Assembly (NCBI GenBank): GCA_016458225.1
Contig: JAEMGR010000001.1
Span: 744,001-808,000, forward strand
Direction: 5' to 3'
Length of the DNA stretch: 64,000 bases
Source: Myxococcaceae bacterium JPH2
GTDB taxonomy: Bacteria > Myxococcota > Myxococcia > Myxococcales > Myxococcaceae
In this document: positions 20,047 to 27,712 of the stretch, piece by piece
How the letters are laid out: every line of letters starts with the position of its first letter
How positions within the stretch are numbered: the first letter of the stretch is position 1
Made by a program: the position numbers and the translations under genes
The notes under the pieces: generated by a model
Databases searched by the model: none
The model's input: only the letters and a program-made list of their open reading frames with translations
What the model was told of the DNA's origin: nothing

Positions 20047-21759
20047 TCATTGTTTCGAGTGCGCGTCCAAGGCCTGTTCGAGCGTCTTGCCTTGGTAGGC
20101 CTCGAGCGCCACCCGCGTCTTCTCCGCCACGGCGTCCGCGCCCGGGAAGCCCTGCGCCTTGATTCCATCCACCTGCTTCTCGATGAACGTGGTGTCGATG
20201 ACCGTCGCCTTCACCTGCGCGATGTCCTCGCGCGGATCCGCCCCGACCGCCTTGTCGAACAGCGCCTGCTTCTCCGCCGTATCCGGCCCCATCCACTTGC
20301 CGTCACGCTTCTCCGCGACCAGGGTCTGCTGCCCCTTCTCATCCGTCACGTAGAGCTTGTAGTCGGTGATCTGCTTGTTCTCGATGACGCCCTGGAAGCG
20401 GCCTTCCTCGGGGCCCTCGTCCCGCCCCATGAGCAGGTCCCGCCGATTCTGGCGCACGCCATCGAAGCCGCCGCTGACGGGCGCGAAGGGGACCAACGGA
20501 TCCGCGGTGCCCGGCTTGCGGGTGAGCACGCGGACGCACGAGGTCTCCAGCGGCACCTCCAGGTCGATGAGCTTGAGCTTCCGGGTCCCGATGTCCTTGA
20601 GCAGCCGCGGGATGTCATTGGCGCCCGCGAAGCGCTTGTCCATCACGAGCGAGCTGTCCGGCTTGTCCAGCATCGCCCGCTCCACGCGCTGGGACATCGC
20701 CGAGCCTTCCCAGTGCGACTGCTGGGTGCTGATCTTCCCTGCGTGCGCGGCGACGAGCTGTGCCTTGAGGGGGTCCGGGTTCATCGCGCCCCGCGTCTCC
20801 CCATCCGTGTCGAGCACCTTCTGGCTCAACGCGGGGTCCTTCTTGACGGTCGTGCTCTTGCCGGAGGCGGTGTTGCCGCGCAAGGCATAGACGACGCCCT
20901 TCTCGCCGTGGTCCGCGATGCGCTTGGACAGCGCCTCGGCGTGGCCCACCGCATCCCCGACAATCTTGTCCTGGAGTTTGAGGCGCTCGGGAACCCAGTT
21001 CGAGCGGTCAATCATGAAGGGGAACAAGTCCTTCGCGGGCAGCTCCTTCAGCGTGAAGGCCTCGTGGGACTCCACCTTGCCCCCTGAGTGCTCCAGGATG
21101 GCCTGACGGGCCGCATAGGTCCCGGGCGCGGTCCCCGTGGGGTCCGCCTTCTTGAGCTTCCCCAGCAGCTCCTTCGCGTTGTCGGGCGTCACCTTCTCCG
21201 TGGTGACCTTGCCCTCGACGGTCAGCGTGATTTCGTTGCCCTTGGTCGCGAAGGTCGCGCCCGCCCCCGAGGCCGCGCGGGGCCGGCCCAACGGCATGCT
21301 CTTGGCGACATGCTGCTCGGGCCTGGCCGGCTCGACCAGCGGGTGGGGACTCGCCTTGTCGCTGAAGCTGGAGCCCTGCGTCTTGGCCTGCGCCGCCTTT
21401 CCCGCGGCCTCCGCGTGGGACGTGGCCTTGGTGGCGGCGAGCTGCGCGGTCTTGACGTGGGTTTGGAGCGCCTCGAGGTGCGCGGCGTCCTTGCTCTCCG
21501 TCGGAGACTTCGTCGCCTCGGTGAGCGCGGCCTTGGCCTGGTCGAGCGCGGCGTGGGCCTGCTTCGCGGCGTCCTGGGCCGCCTTGGCCGCGGTGCTCGC
21601 CTCCTCGGGGGTGCTGGCCGTCTTCACCGCATCGAGCGCGGCGCGGGCTGCCTCCTCCGACTTCGTCGCCTGCTCGGCGGCGCCCTGTCCCTTGGCGAGC
21701 GTCGGGTGCGACGAGGTGTTCTTCACCGGCTTCGAATTGCCACCGCCCTCGACTCTCAT
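20047..21759 (-). CDS. Zeta-toxin-like kinase with Ala-rich helical N-terminal region
   Basis: The start at 21759 (AGGAG about 5 bp upstream) gives 570 residues. Residues 25-130 are an Ala/Lys/Glu-rich helical repeat region with no signal peptide, followed by a linker and then a nucleotide kinase domain from about residue 240. The P-loop is GNTASGKST at 295-303, with VLDTDGETRG and QQSHWEGS downstream. This layout is zeta-toxin-like; zeta kinases classically phosphorylate UDP-N-acetylglucosamine, but this substrate is not shown here. It is much longer than a stand-alone zeta toxin (about 270-290 residues), which suggests an effector or polymorphic toxin with a delivery or trafficking N-terminus. 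A small gene follows directly. Confidence 0.75.
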   Translation of the reverse strand: MRVEGGGNSKPVKNTSSHPTLAKGQGAAEQATKSEEAARAALDAVKTASTPEEASTAAKAAQDAAKQAHAALDQAKAALTEATKSPTESKDAAHLEALQTHVKTAQLAATKATSHAEAAGKAAQAKTQGSSFSDKASPHPLVEPARPEQHVAKSMPLGRPRAASGAGATFATKGNEITLTVEGKVTTEKVTPDNAKELLGKLKKADPTGTAPGTYAARQAILEHSGGKVESHEAFTLKELPAKDLFPFMIDRSNWVPERLKLQDKIVGDAVGHAEALSKRIADHGEKGVVYALRGNTASGKSTTVKKDPALSQKVLDTDGETRGAMNPDPLKAQLVAAHAGKISTQQSHWEGSAMSQRVERAMLDKPDSSLVMDKRFAGANDIPRLLKDIGTRKLKLIDLEVPLETSCVRVLTRKPGTADPLVPFAPVSGGFDGVRQNRRDLLMGRDEGPEEGRFQGVIENKQITDYKLYVTDEKGQQTLVAEKRDGKWMGPDTAEKQALFDKAVGADPREDIAQVKATVIDTTFIEKQVDGIKAQGFPGADAVAEKTRVALEAYQGKTLEQALDAHSKQ

Positions 21760-22000
21760 CACGCGCTCCTGCTCATGAGGCGACCCGGCTCGGGCCGGCG
21801 CGGGGAGAGCGCCGGTCCGAGGCCGCGACATCATTCCTGCTAGCAGGGGCATTGTCGCGGGGGAAACACCGCGAGTTGCCCCGCGCGGACGCGGGTGTCG
21901 TCCGTTCACCACTTCACTTCACCCGGGGTTGCTCACGCGATGGCGTGCCCCTCCGCCTTGACGCCGGAGTTCGTGAAGACGTTCAGCGTGGGCTCGTCGC

Positions 22001-22852
22001 CTAATCCGGAGCGCCGGCCCGGGGCGTCGGGGCGAGCCATTGGCGCAGGGCCCCCGGCGCGACCGCGCGGTAGATGGTGCCGTGGGTGAGGTCCGGCCGA
22101 GGCTCGTAGCGCCACCGCAGCCCCTTCGAGGGATGGGCCTTCAACGCCTCCGCCAGCCGCGCGGTCTGGGGCGCGATGTTGTCCTCATCCGCGGAGGACA
22201 GGTAGAGCGCGCCGCGCGGCCCCGGCTGGCGCGCGAGGCGCTCCGCCGCCTTGCGGACCAGTTCGTCGCGGTTCCACCACAGGCTCGGACTCAGGGCGAT
22301 GTAGCTGTCGAACAGCGAGGGTTCGAGGAAGAAGGTCTCGACGATGAACAGGCCGGCGAGCGACTCACCGATGATGGCCCGCTCCTCGGACACGCGGTAG
22401 CGCTGGCGCACCTGGGGCATCAGCTCGTCGCGGATGAAGCGGCGGAACGCGGCCGAGCCACCCACGCGCGGCGCGATCTTCCGGTCCTCGGCCACGCGCG
22501 TCGGGCCCGTCATGTCACGGCGACGCTCGGTGTTCTCGATGCCCACCACGATGAACGGCCGCAGCTCACCGGCGCGAATGCCCGCGTCCACGGTGGCGGC
22601 GACGTGCGGGAAGTCCTCCTGCGCTCCACCGTCCGGCATGTACAGCACGGGATAGCGGGTGGTGGCGCCCGGCGCGTCGTAGCCCGGCGGCAGGTAGACG
22701 AGGATGTGCCGCTGCTCCTTGAGCACGGTGGAAGCAAGCGTCAGCGACACATGCGGAGGCGCCTGCTCGGCAGGAGGCTCGGCGGCGGGCTCCGCGTGGG
22801 CCAGCGCTCCCATCATGAGCAACAAGGACAAACACCAGCGCGACAACGGCAT
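22001..22852 (-). CDS. Exported alpha/beta-hydrolase esterase (Fes/IroE/esterase D-like)
   Basis: The 283-residue product has a signal peptide (residues 1-20, cleavage near AHA-EP) and an esterase-D-type fold: YLPPGYD, VLYMPDGG and the nucleophile elbow GESLAG. The acid lies in SADEDN and the His in LTHGTIY. Relatives hydrolyse siderophore or acyl esters in the periplasm; the substrate here is unknown. GAGGAG lies about 8 bp before the ATG at 22852. No siderophore gene is adjacent. Confidence 0.83.
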   Translation of the reverse strand: MPLSRWCLSLLLMMGALAHAEPAAEPPAEQAPPHVSLTLASTVLKEQRHILVYLPPGYDAPGATTRYPVLYMPDGGAQEDFPHVAATVDAGIRAGELRPFIVVGIENTERRRDMTGPTRVAEDRKIAPRVGGSAAFRRFIRDELMPQVRQRYRVSEERAIIGESLAGLFIVETFFLEPSLFDSYIALSPSLWWNRDELVRKAAERLARQPGPRGALYLSSADEDNIAPQTARLAEALKAHPSKGLRWRYEPRPDLTHGTIYRAVAPGALRQWLAPTPRAGAPD

Positions 22853-22904
22853 CACAACAGGCTCCTCGGGTGACGTTCGCGAGAACGACCCGGAGTGTAG
22901 CCCC

Positions 22905-22967
22905 ATGGACCTCGACACGCTCCGTGCTTGTTTCGCGCCGCGGCTGAGCGACATCATCGCGGGATGA
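22905..22967 (+). CDS. Possible 20-residue leader ORF coupled to the next gene
   Basis: A GGAG site 10 bp upstream of an ATG opens a 20-codon frame (MDLDTLRACF...). Its TGA overlaps the ATG of the next gene as ATGA. The downstream gene has no ribosome site of its own, so translational coupling is plausible. It is short enough to be chance. Confidence 0.4.
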   Translation: MDLDTLRACFAPRLSDIIAG

Positions 22968-23386
22968 ACAAGGTCGAGCTGGTCCACGCGGTCGCCCAAG
23001 TCTTCCAGTTGATGGGGCCCCTCGTGTGCGGAGTCATCCTGGGCGTCCTCCACAAGAGGTTCGCGCTGCCCAAGATGACCGAGTTTCTCCAAGAGCGCGC
23101 CTGGCTGCTGTACTCGCCGCTCAACGTGGCGATGAACATCGTCTTCGTCCTCGTGAACCTCGGCATCGCGGTGGCGAGTCACGAATCGAACGTGGCGACG
23201 ACGCTCGCCTGGGCGGCGGCGCATGCCTCGGAGCTGCCGATTCCGCTCTCGCCCGAGCTGCTGCGGATCGCCTCCTACGTCTCGACCTTCCTCTGCGGTC
23301 ACGCGCTCGGAGCCTTCCCCACCAGGCCGACGGAGTCGCTGGAGGACACGGCCCCTCTCGGCGCCCGCGCCAAGCGTTCCTCCTGA
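22964..23386 (+). CDS. Small membrane protein, unknown function
   Basis: A 140-residue protein with three likely membrane helices: residues 5-27 (ending GVILGVLHKR), about 45-70 (NVAMNIVFVLVNLGIAVAS) and about 95-115. The C-terminus is polar. No family recognised. The start ATG has no good ribosome site but overlaps the stop of a 20-codon leader. It lies between a divergent esterase gene and a radical SAM gene transcribed in the same direction 96 bp away. Confidence 0.6.
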   Translation: MNKVELVHAVAQVFQLMGPLVCGVILGVLHKRFALPKMTEFLQERAWLLYSPLNVAMNIVFVLVNLGIAVASHESNVATTLAWAAAHASELPIPLSPELLRIASYVSTFLCGHALGAFPTRPTESLEDTAPLGARAKRSS

Positions 23387-23482
23387 CCCGAGTCCTCTGA
23401 AACGAGCGCTTCCCCACGCGCGAGCTGTCAGGTTCGTGGGGCTCGGGCTGTAGGGGACCGCTGCACTCGCTGGAGGCTCTTC

Positions 23483-25531
23483 GTGACACCGCTCCCCGAC
23501 TGGCGTCCCCATGCCCTGGATGGCGCCTTGCTGTGGTTCCACCCAAGCACGGGCACGCACGTGCGCATCGACAGCCCGGGCACTCGGCACCTGCGGCGCC
23601 GGGCCCCACGGCTGGTCCTCTTCGGCATCACCAACGCGTGCAACCTGACCTGCGGCTTCTGCTCCCGGGACCGCGCGGCGCGAAGTGACTGGACCCCGGA
23701 CTCGGCCTTCGAGGTCCTCGCCGGACTCGCCCGGGCCGGCACGCTGGAGGTCGCGTTCGGCGGCGGAGAGCCGCTGGCGTTCCGAGGCTTCGACACCCTC
23801 GTGGAGCGCCTCGCCACCGAGACGCCGCTGGCCATCCACCTCACCACGAACGGCACGCTGCTGAGCGACGAGCGGCTGGCGCGACTGGCCCCGCACCTGG
23901 GCGAGGTGCGCGTGTCGCTCTACGACGACAACGCGTGGGAAGAGACGGTCCCGCACCTCGCGCGCGGGGGGGTGACGTTCGGGGTGAATGTCCTCGCCAC
24001 GCCCGAGCGACTGGAGGCGCTGCCCGCGATGCTGCACCGGCTGCGCGACCTGGGGTGCCGCGACGTGGCCCTCTTGCGCTACGTGGGCCCCGAGGCGCGG
24101 CTCCACCTGAACGCGCGCGACGAGGCGCGACTCACGCAAGTGGTCGCCGAGAGTCCGCTCCGGACCCGGCTCTCTGTCTGCTTCGGTGACGCGCTCGTCG
24201 AGGTGCCTCGACTGTTCGACGGGGACTGTGGCGCGGGCCTCGACTTCGTCACCCTCACCTCGCAGCGGGAGCTCAAGGCCTGCTCCTTCCAGTCGCGAGG
24301 CATCCCCATCGCCTCGGCGGAGGACGTGCTCGCGGCGTGGGCCCAGCGCCCGGACACACTCGCCTCGGCGGCCCCGTTGCGCGGCTGTGCGCGCGCGGGC
24401 GTCCCGGCCGCGGCATCGCTGACTCCGGGCGTGCGCGTGTGGCGGGGCTTCTCGGGGAACAACAGCGGCGACTGCCTCCTGGTGGGCCGCTTCGAGACCG
24501 CGCAGCAGGCCTCGGACCTGGTCGATGCCCTCGCGCTTCCCTTCGACCCGAAGCGTCGGGGCTACCCCGAACCGTGGCTGCGATTGCTGGAGGCCGAGGG
24601 CATCCACGTCACCGCAGACGAGACGCCCCCCGAGGCCCTCTTCTCCGTCGGGAAGACCGTCATGTTCTACACCGACATGACGCTGAGCGATGACTTCCCC
24701 TCGCTGCGGAGGCTCGTCTGGAAGCGCGGGGGACGGGAGGTCCACTCCTCTGTCCACGGTCATTCGCAGACCTCCTTGGCGGTCGGCTTCACCGCCGGCT
24801 CCGAGCGCGCGCTCGAGGCGCTGGAGGTCGAACTGGCCAGCGAGGACGTGGGGAGCTTCGCCACGGATGCGTCGGCGTCGGTCCTCTTCGGCGTGGTCCC
24901 CTTCTCGATCGCCACGGACCACAGCGAGGCCCTGCTCCCACGTGTCGAGTGGTTGAAGTCCCTGGCCGAGCGACATGACGCGCGCCTGGCGGCGGAGCTG
25001 GTGGAAGCGCCCGATGAGACGCTGCTGCCCCTGCGGCTCGCCATCCAGCGTCAGCCCGAGGGCCCCGAGCGCCTGTGGCTCAAGTTCCCCAGCGATGACT
25101 CGGCGACGCGCTTCGGGCGGAACCTGGGCGGCGACTTCCGCGTGGCCGGGCAGCACATCCTCATCGAGGCGCCGCATATCGGACCGCGGCTGGGACAGCT
25201 CGCCCTGAAACACGGCGGCACCGCGCGACTCCTCACGAGCCTTCACATCGAGATCGCGGCGTTCTTCTCGAACACGAAGCTCGAAGCCGCTGAGTTCACG
25301 TCGCGGTTGCGGCCCTACATGAAGCCCGAGGATCAACTCACGGTCACCTCGGTCCACGCCAAGCACGTGACCCTCGCGGTCAACACCCTGGAGCCCCTGC
25401 GCGTGCTGCCCGCGCTCATCGAGCTGGGGCCCCTGCTGGGTGAGAAGCCCTGGGTACGGCTGGGCGCGGCGAATCCCCTCGCGGAGAGCCTGCGGCGCAT
25501 CCGGCGGGAGCTGCTGGCGAAGCACCGCTGA
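23483..25531 (+). CDS. Radical SAM enzyme with large unassigned C-terminal region
   Basis: The 682-residue protein starts at a GTG with GGAGG 6 bp upstream. The [4Fe-4S] motif is Cys53-x3-Cys57-x2-Cys60 (CNLTCGFC), followed by GGEP at 94-97 and TTNGTLL, the usual radical SAM strand motifs. The SPASM-like part is limited (Cys in GDCGAG, ACSF and GCARAG). From about residue 310 to the end there are about 370 residues that I cannot assign, with alternating strand-helix segments such as DCLLVGRFETAQQASDL and LAVGFTAGSERALEAL that may be repeated ferredoxin-like modules. Substrate is unknown; no precursor peptide gene is seen next to it. The gene is isolated from biosynthetic clusters. Confidence 0.85.
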   Translation: MTPLPDWRPHALDGALLWFHPSTGTHVRIDSPGTRHLRRRAPRLVLFGITNACNLTCGFCSRDRAARSDWTPDSAFEVLAGLARAGTLEVAFGGGEPLAFRGFDTLVERLATETPLAIHLTTNGTLLSDERLARLAPHLGEVRVSLYDDNAWEETVPHLARGGVTFGVNVLATPERLEALPAMLHRLRDLGCRDVALLRYVGPEARLHLNARDEARLTQVVAESPLRTRLSVCFGDALVEVPRLFDGDCGAGLDFVTLTSQRELKACSFQSRGIPIASAEDVLAAWAQRPDTLASAAPLRGCARAGVPAAASLTPGVRVWRGFSGNNSGDCLLVGRFETAQQASDLVDALALPFDPKRRGYPEPWLRLLEAEGIHVTADETPPEALFSVGKTVMFYTDMTLSDDFPSLRRLVWKRGGREVHSSVHGHSQTSLAVGFTAGSERALEALEVELASEDVGSFATDASASVLFGVVPFSIATDHSEALLPRVEWLKSLAERHDARLAAELVEAPDETLLPLRLAIQRQPEGPERLWLKFPSDDSATRFGRNLGGDFRVAGQHILIEAPHIGPRLGQLALKHGGTARLLTSLHIEIAAFFSNTKLEAAEFTSRLRPYMKPEDQLTVTSVHAKHVTLAVNTLEPLRVLPALIELGPLLGEKPWVRLGAANPLAESLRRIRRELLAKHR

Positions 25532-25629
25532 GCGGTGGCGTGTCGGATGCCTCGGCCCGAACACCCACCTTCTCGTTCCCATCTTCTGGGTTGACACCTT
25601 GGAGCGAAGGCGGGCATGCCAGGGCCGCC

Positions 25630-26280
25630 ATGCCATCCTACGAGCAGCTGTTCGAGAACAACCGCCGCTGGGCCGCCGAGAAGACGAAGGGTGACCCCCA
25701 GTACTTCGAGCGCCTGTCCGCGGAGCACAATCCGGACTACCTCTACATCGGCTGCTCCGACAGCCGTGTCCCCGCCAACGAAATCATGGGCGTGGAGCCC
25801 GGCGAGGTGTTCGTCCACCGCAACGTGGCGAACCTGGTCAACAACGTCGACCTGAACGTGATGGCGGTCATCAACTACGCCGTCCGCTACCTGTCGGTGA
25901 AGCACATCATCGTGTGCGGCCACTACGGCTGCCAGGGAGTGCGCGCCGCCATGCAGCCGCGCGACCTGGGCATCCTCAACCCCTGGCTCCGCAACGTGCG
26001 CGACGTCTACCGTCTGCACAAGGCGGAGCTGGACGCGCTGGCGGATCAGGAAGCGCGCTACGCGCGGCTCGTCGAGCTGAACGTCACCGAGCAGTGCATC
26101 AGCATCATCAAGACCGCCGCGGTGCAGCGCTCCTACGTGAACGGCGGGTTCCCCACGGTGCACGGCTGGGTCTTCGACATGCGCACCGGGCACCTGAAGG
26201 ACCTGCAGCTCGACTTCCCCCAGCTCCTGCGCGGCGTGCAAGAGGTCTACAACCTCACCGACAAGGACACCATCTTCTGA
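25630..26280 (+). CDS. Beta-class carbonic anhydrase
   Basis: A 216-residue zinc enzyme interconverting CO2 and bicarbonate. Zinc ligands are Cys42 in IGCSDSR, His98 and Cys101 in CGHYGC; the Asp44-Arg46 dyad is present. NLVNNVDLN and HGWVFDM are typical of the bacterial plant-like beta class. The ATG at 25630 is chosen by homology because the ribosome site is weak. A TTGACA at 25591 has no good -10 at the right distance. Confidence 0.95.
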   Translation: MPSYEQLFENNRRWAAEKTKGDPQYFERLSAEHNPDYLYIGCSDSRVPANEIMGVEPGEVFVHRNVANLVNNVDLNVMAVINYAVRYLSVKHIIVCGHYGCQGVRAAMQPRDLGILNPWLRNVRDVYRLHKAELDALADQEARYARLVELNVTEQCISIIKTAAVQRSYVNGGFPTVHGWVFDMRTGHLKDLQLDFPQLLRGVQEVYNLTDKDTIF

Positions 26281-26563
26281 CGCCACTCGGCGGCATCACG
26301 CCGCCGCCGAGCACCGCCCACCCGACGTCGCGAGACGCGGGCGCGGCGAAGCAGGAGGTACGGCCAGGCGCTTCGAGCCATCCGCCTGTGCCGCCCCCCA
26401 TGCCTGGGGACGCCTTGGGGCCCTTGCTCCGAGGGACCTCGCACGTCGCCGGGCGGCCCCGGACCCGCTGGGGAATGCGGAGTCCGGTGAGCACGCCCCG
26501 TCCCTGGGCATGCGAGCAGCCACCACGACGAGAGCAGCGCACGCGTCGGCCAGACATGGCACC

Positions 26564-27712
26564 ATGCGCGCCGTCCGCCGGTCCGTCATGCCCTTCACCC
26601 CACAGTTCTGGAAGTCAGGCCACGCAAGGCTCGTGGGAGCCGTGTGCCTCGCGCTCGGGCTGGCGTGTTCTCGGGAGCGGCCTCGGCCCCTCGTGCATGA
26701 CGCCTACGTGTGGCAGCGCGAGTGGTCGCCCGAGCTGAGCGAGGCTGTGCGTGAGGCGCCCGCGCAGGTGGGCGTGCTGCGGGTGCTGGCCCGCGAGTTC
26801 TCCGGGCCGGAGCGCGTGCGCGTGGACGTGCCCGTGGACGTGGAGGCGCTGGCGCGCGGAGGTCGCGAGGTGGTGGCGGTGATGCGCGTGGATGGCACGG
26901 CGCCCCTGGAGGGGCTCTCGCTGCAAGAGGTCGCGGCGCGGGCTCGGGAATGGCGGGCGCGCGGCGTTCGGGTGCGTGGCGTCGAGGTGGACCACGACTG
27001 CGCCACGGCCTCGCTCGGGGCCTATGCCGACTGGCTCGAACGCGAGCGCGCCTCACTGGACGGACTGCGGCTGTCCATCACCGCGCTGCCCACCTGGGCC
27101 TCCTCGCCGCGCGTGGCGCGACTGGTCTCTCTGCCGGATGAGGTCGTCCTCCAGGTGCACGCCGTGCGCGCGCCCACGCTCTTCACGCCGGAGCAGGCGC
27201 GAGCCTTCGCGGAGTCCTGGGCCAAGGCCACCCACCATCCCTTCCGTCTGGCATTGCCGACGTACCGCGCGAGGCTGCGCGATGGCACCCGGCTGGGCGT
27301 GGAGCCTCGGGACGTCGGCCGCTTCCTGGCCTCGCTGCGCGAGGATCCGGTGGAGGGCGTGGAAGGCATCGTGTGGTTCCGGCTCGGCTCGCGGGGCGAC
27401 CTGGATGCGTGGAGTCCGGCCACGCTGGCGGCGGTCCTGACCGGCGGCTCGCTGGACGCGCGGCTCTCTCCTCAGCTGGTGGACGCGGGCCATGGGACGC
27501 GCGACATCGTCCTGGAGAACACCGGTCTCGTGGACGCGGACGCGCCGTCCCGGCTCTCTCTTTCTGGAAACATCGAGGTCCTCGAAGGCGTGGCGGGATA
27601 CGCCTCGCAAGGGACCTCGCTCGTGGCGCGCACGCCTCCTCGCCTGCGCGTCGGTGAGCGTCGCATCGTGGGCTTCGTGCGAGGAACCGAGGTGTCCCTT
27701 GTCGCTCCGTAG
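26564..27712 (+). CDS. DUF3142 family lipoprotein
   Basis: From the ATG at 26564 the protein has 382 residues; an ATG at 26588 is equally possible. Basic residues and a hydrophobic stretch lead to LGLAC, a lipobox. The mature start HDAYVWQREW and the VEVDHDCATASL motif match what I know of DUF3142, a family with a probable TIM-barrel-like, glycosidase-like fold; enzymatic activity is not established. Its end overlaps the next gene by 14 bases, so the two are co-translated. 283 bp upstream up to the carbonic anhydrase gene hold no gene. Confidence 0.72.
   Translation: MRAVRRSVMPFTPQFWKSGHARLVGAVCLALGLACSRERPRPLVHDAYVWQREWSPELSEAVREAPAQVGVLRVLAREFSGPERVRVDVPVDVEALARGGREVVAVMRVDGTAPLEGLSLQEVAARAREWRARGVRVRGVEVDHDCATASLGAYADWLERERASLDGLRLSITALPTWASSPRVARLVSLPDEVVLQVHAVRAPTLFTPEQARAFAESWAKATHHPFRLALPTYRARLRDGTRLGVEPRDVGRFLASLREDPVEGVEGIVWFRLGSRGDLDAWSPATLAAVLTGGSLDARLSPQLVDAGHGTRDIVLENTGLVDADAPSRLSLSGNIEVLEGVAGYASQGTSLVARTPPRLRVGERRIVGFVRGTEVSLVAP

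Noticed and set aside
25591..25619. TTGACA upstream of the carbonic anhydrase as a sigma-70 promoter
   Set aside because: The hexamer at 17-bp spacing (GCATGC) has no resemblance to a -10.
26557..26571. TGGCAC-N5-GCGC similarity to a -24/-12 promoter before the DUF3142 gene
   Set aside because: The TTGC half is missing and the predicted start would fall at the coding start.
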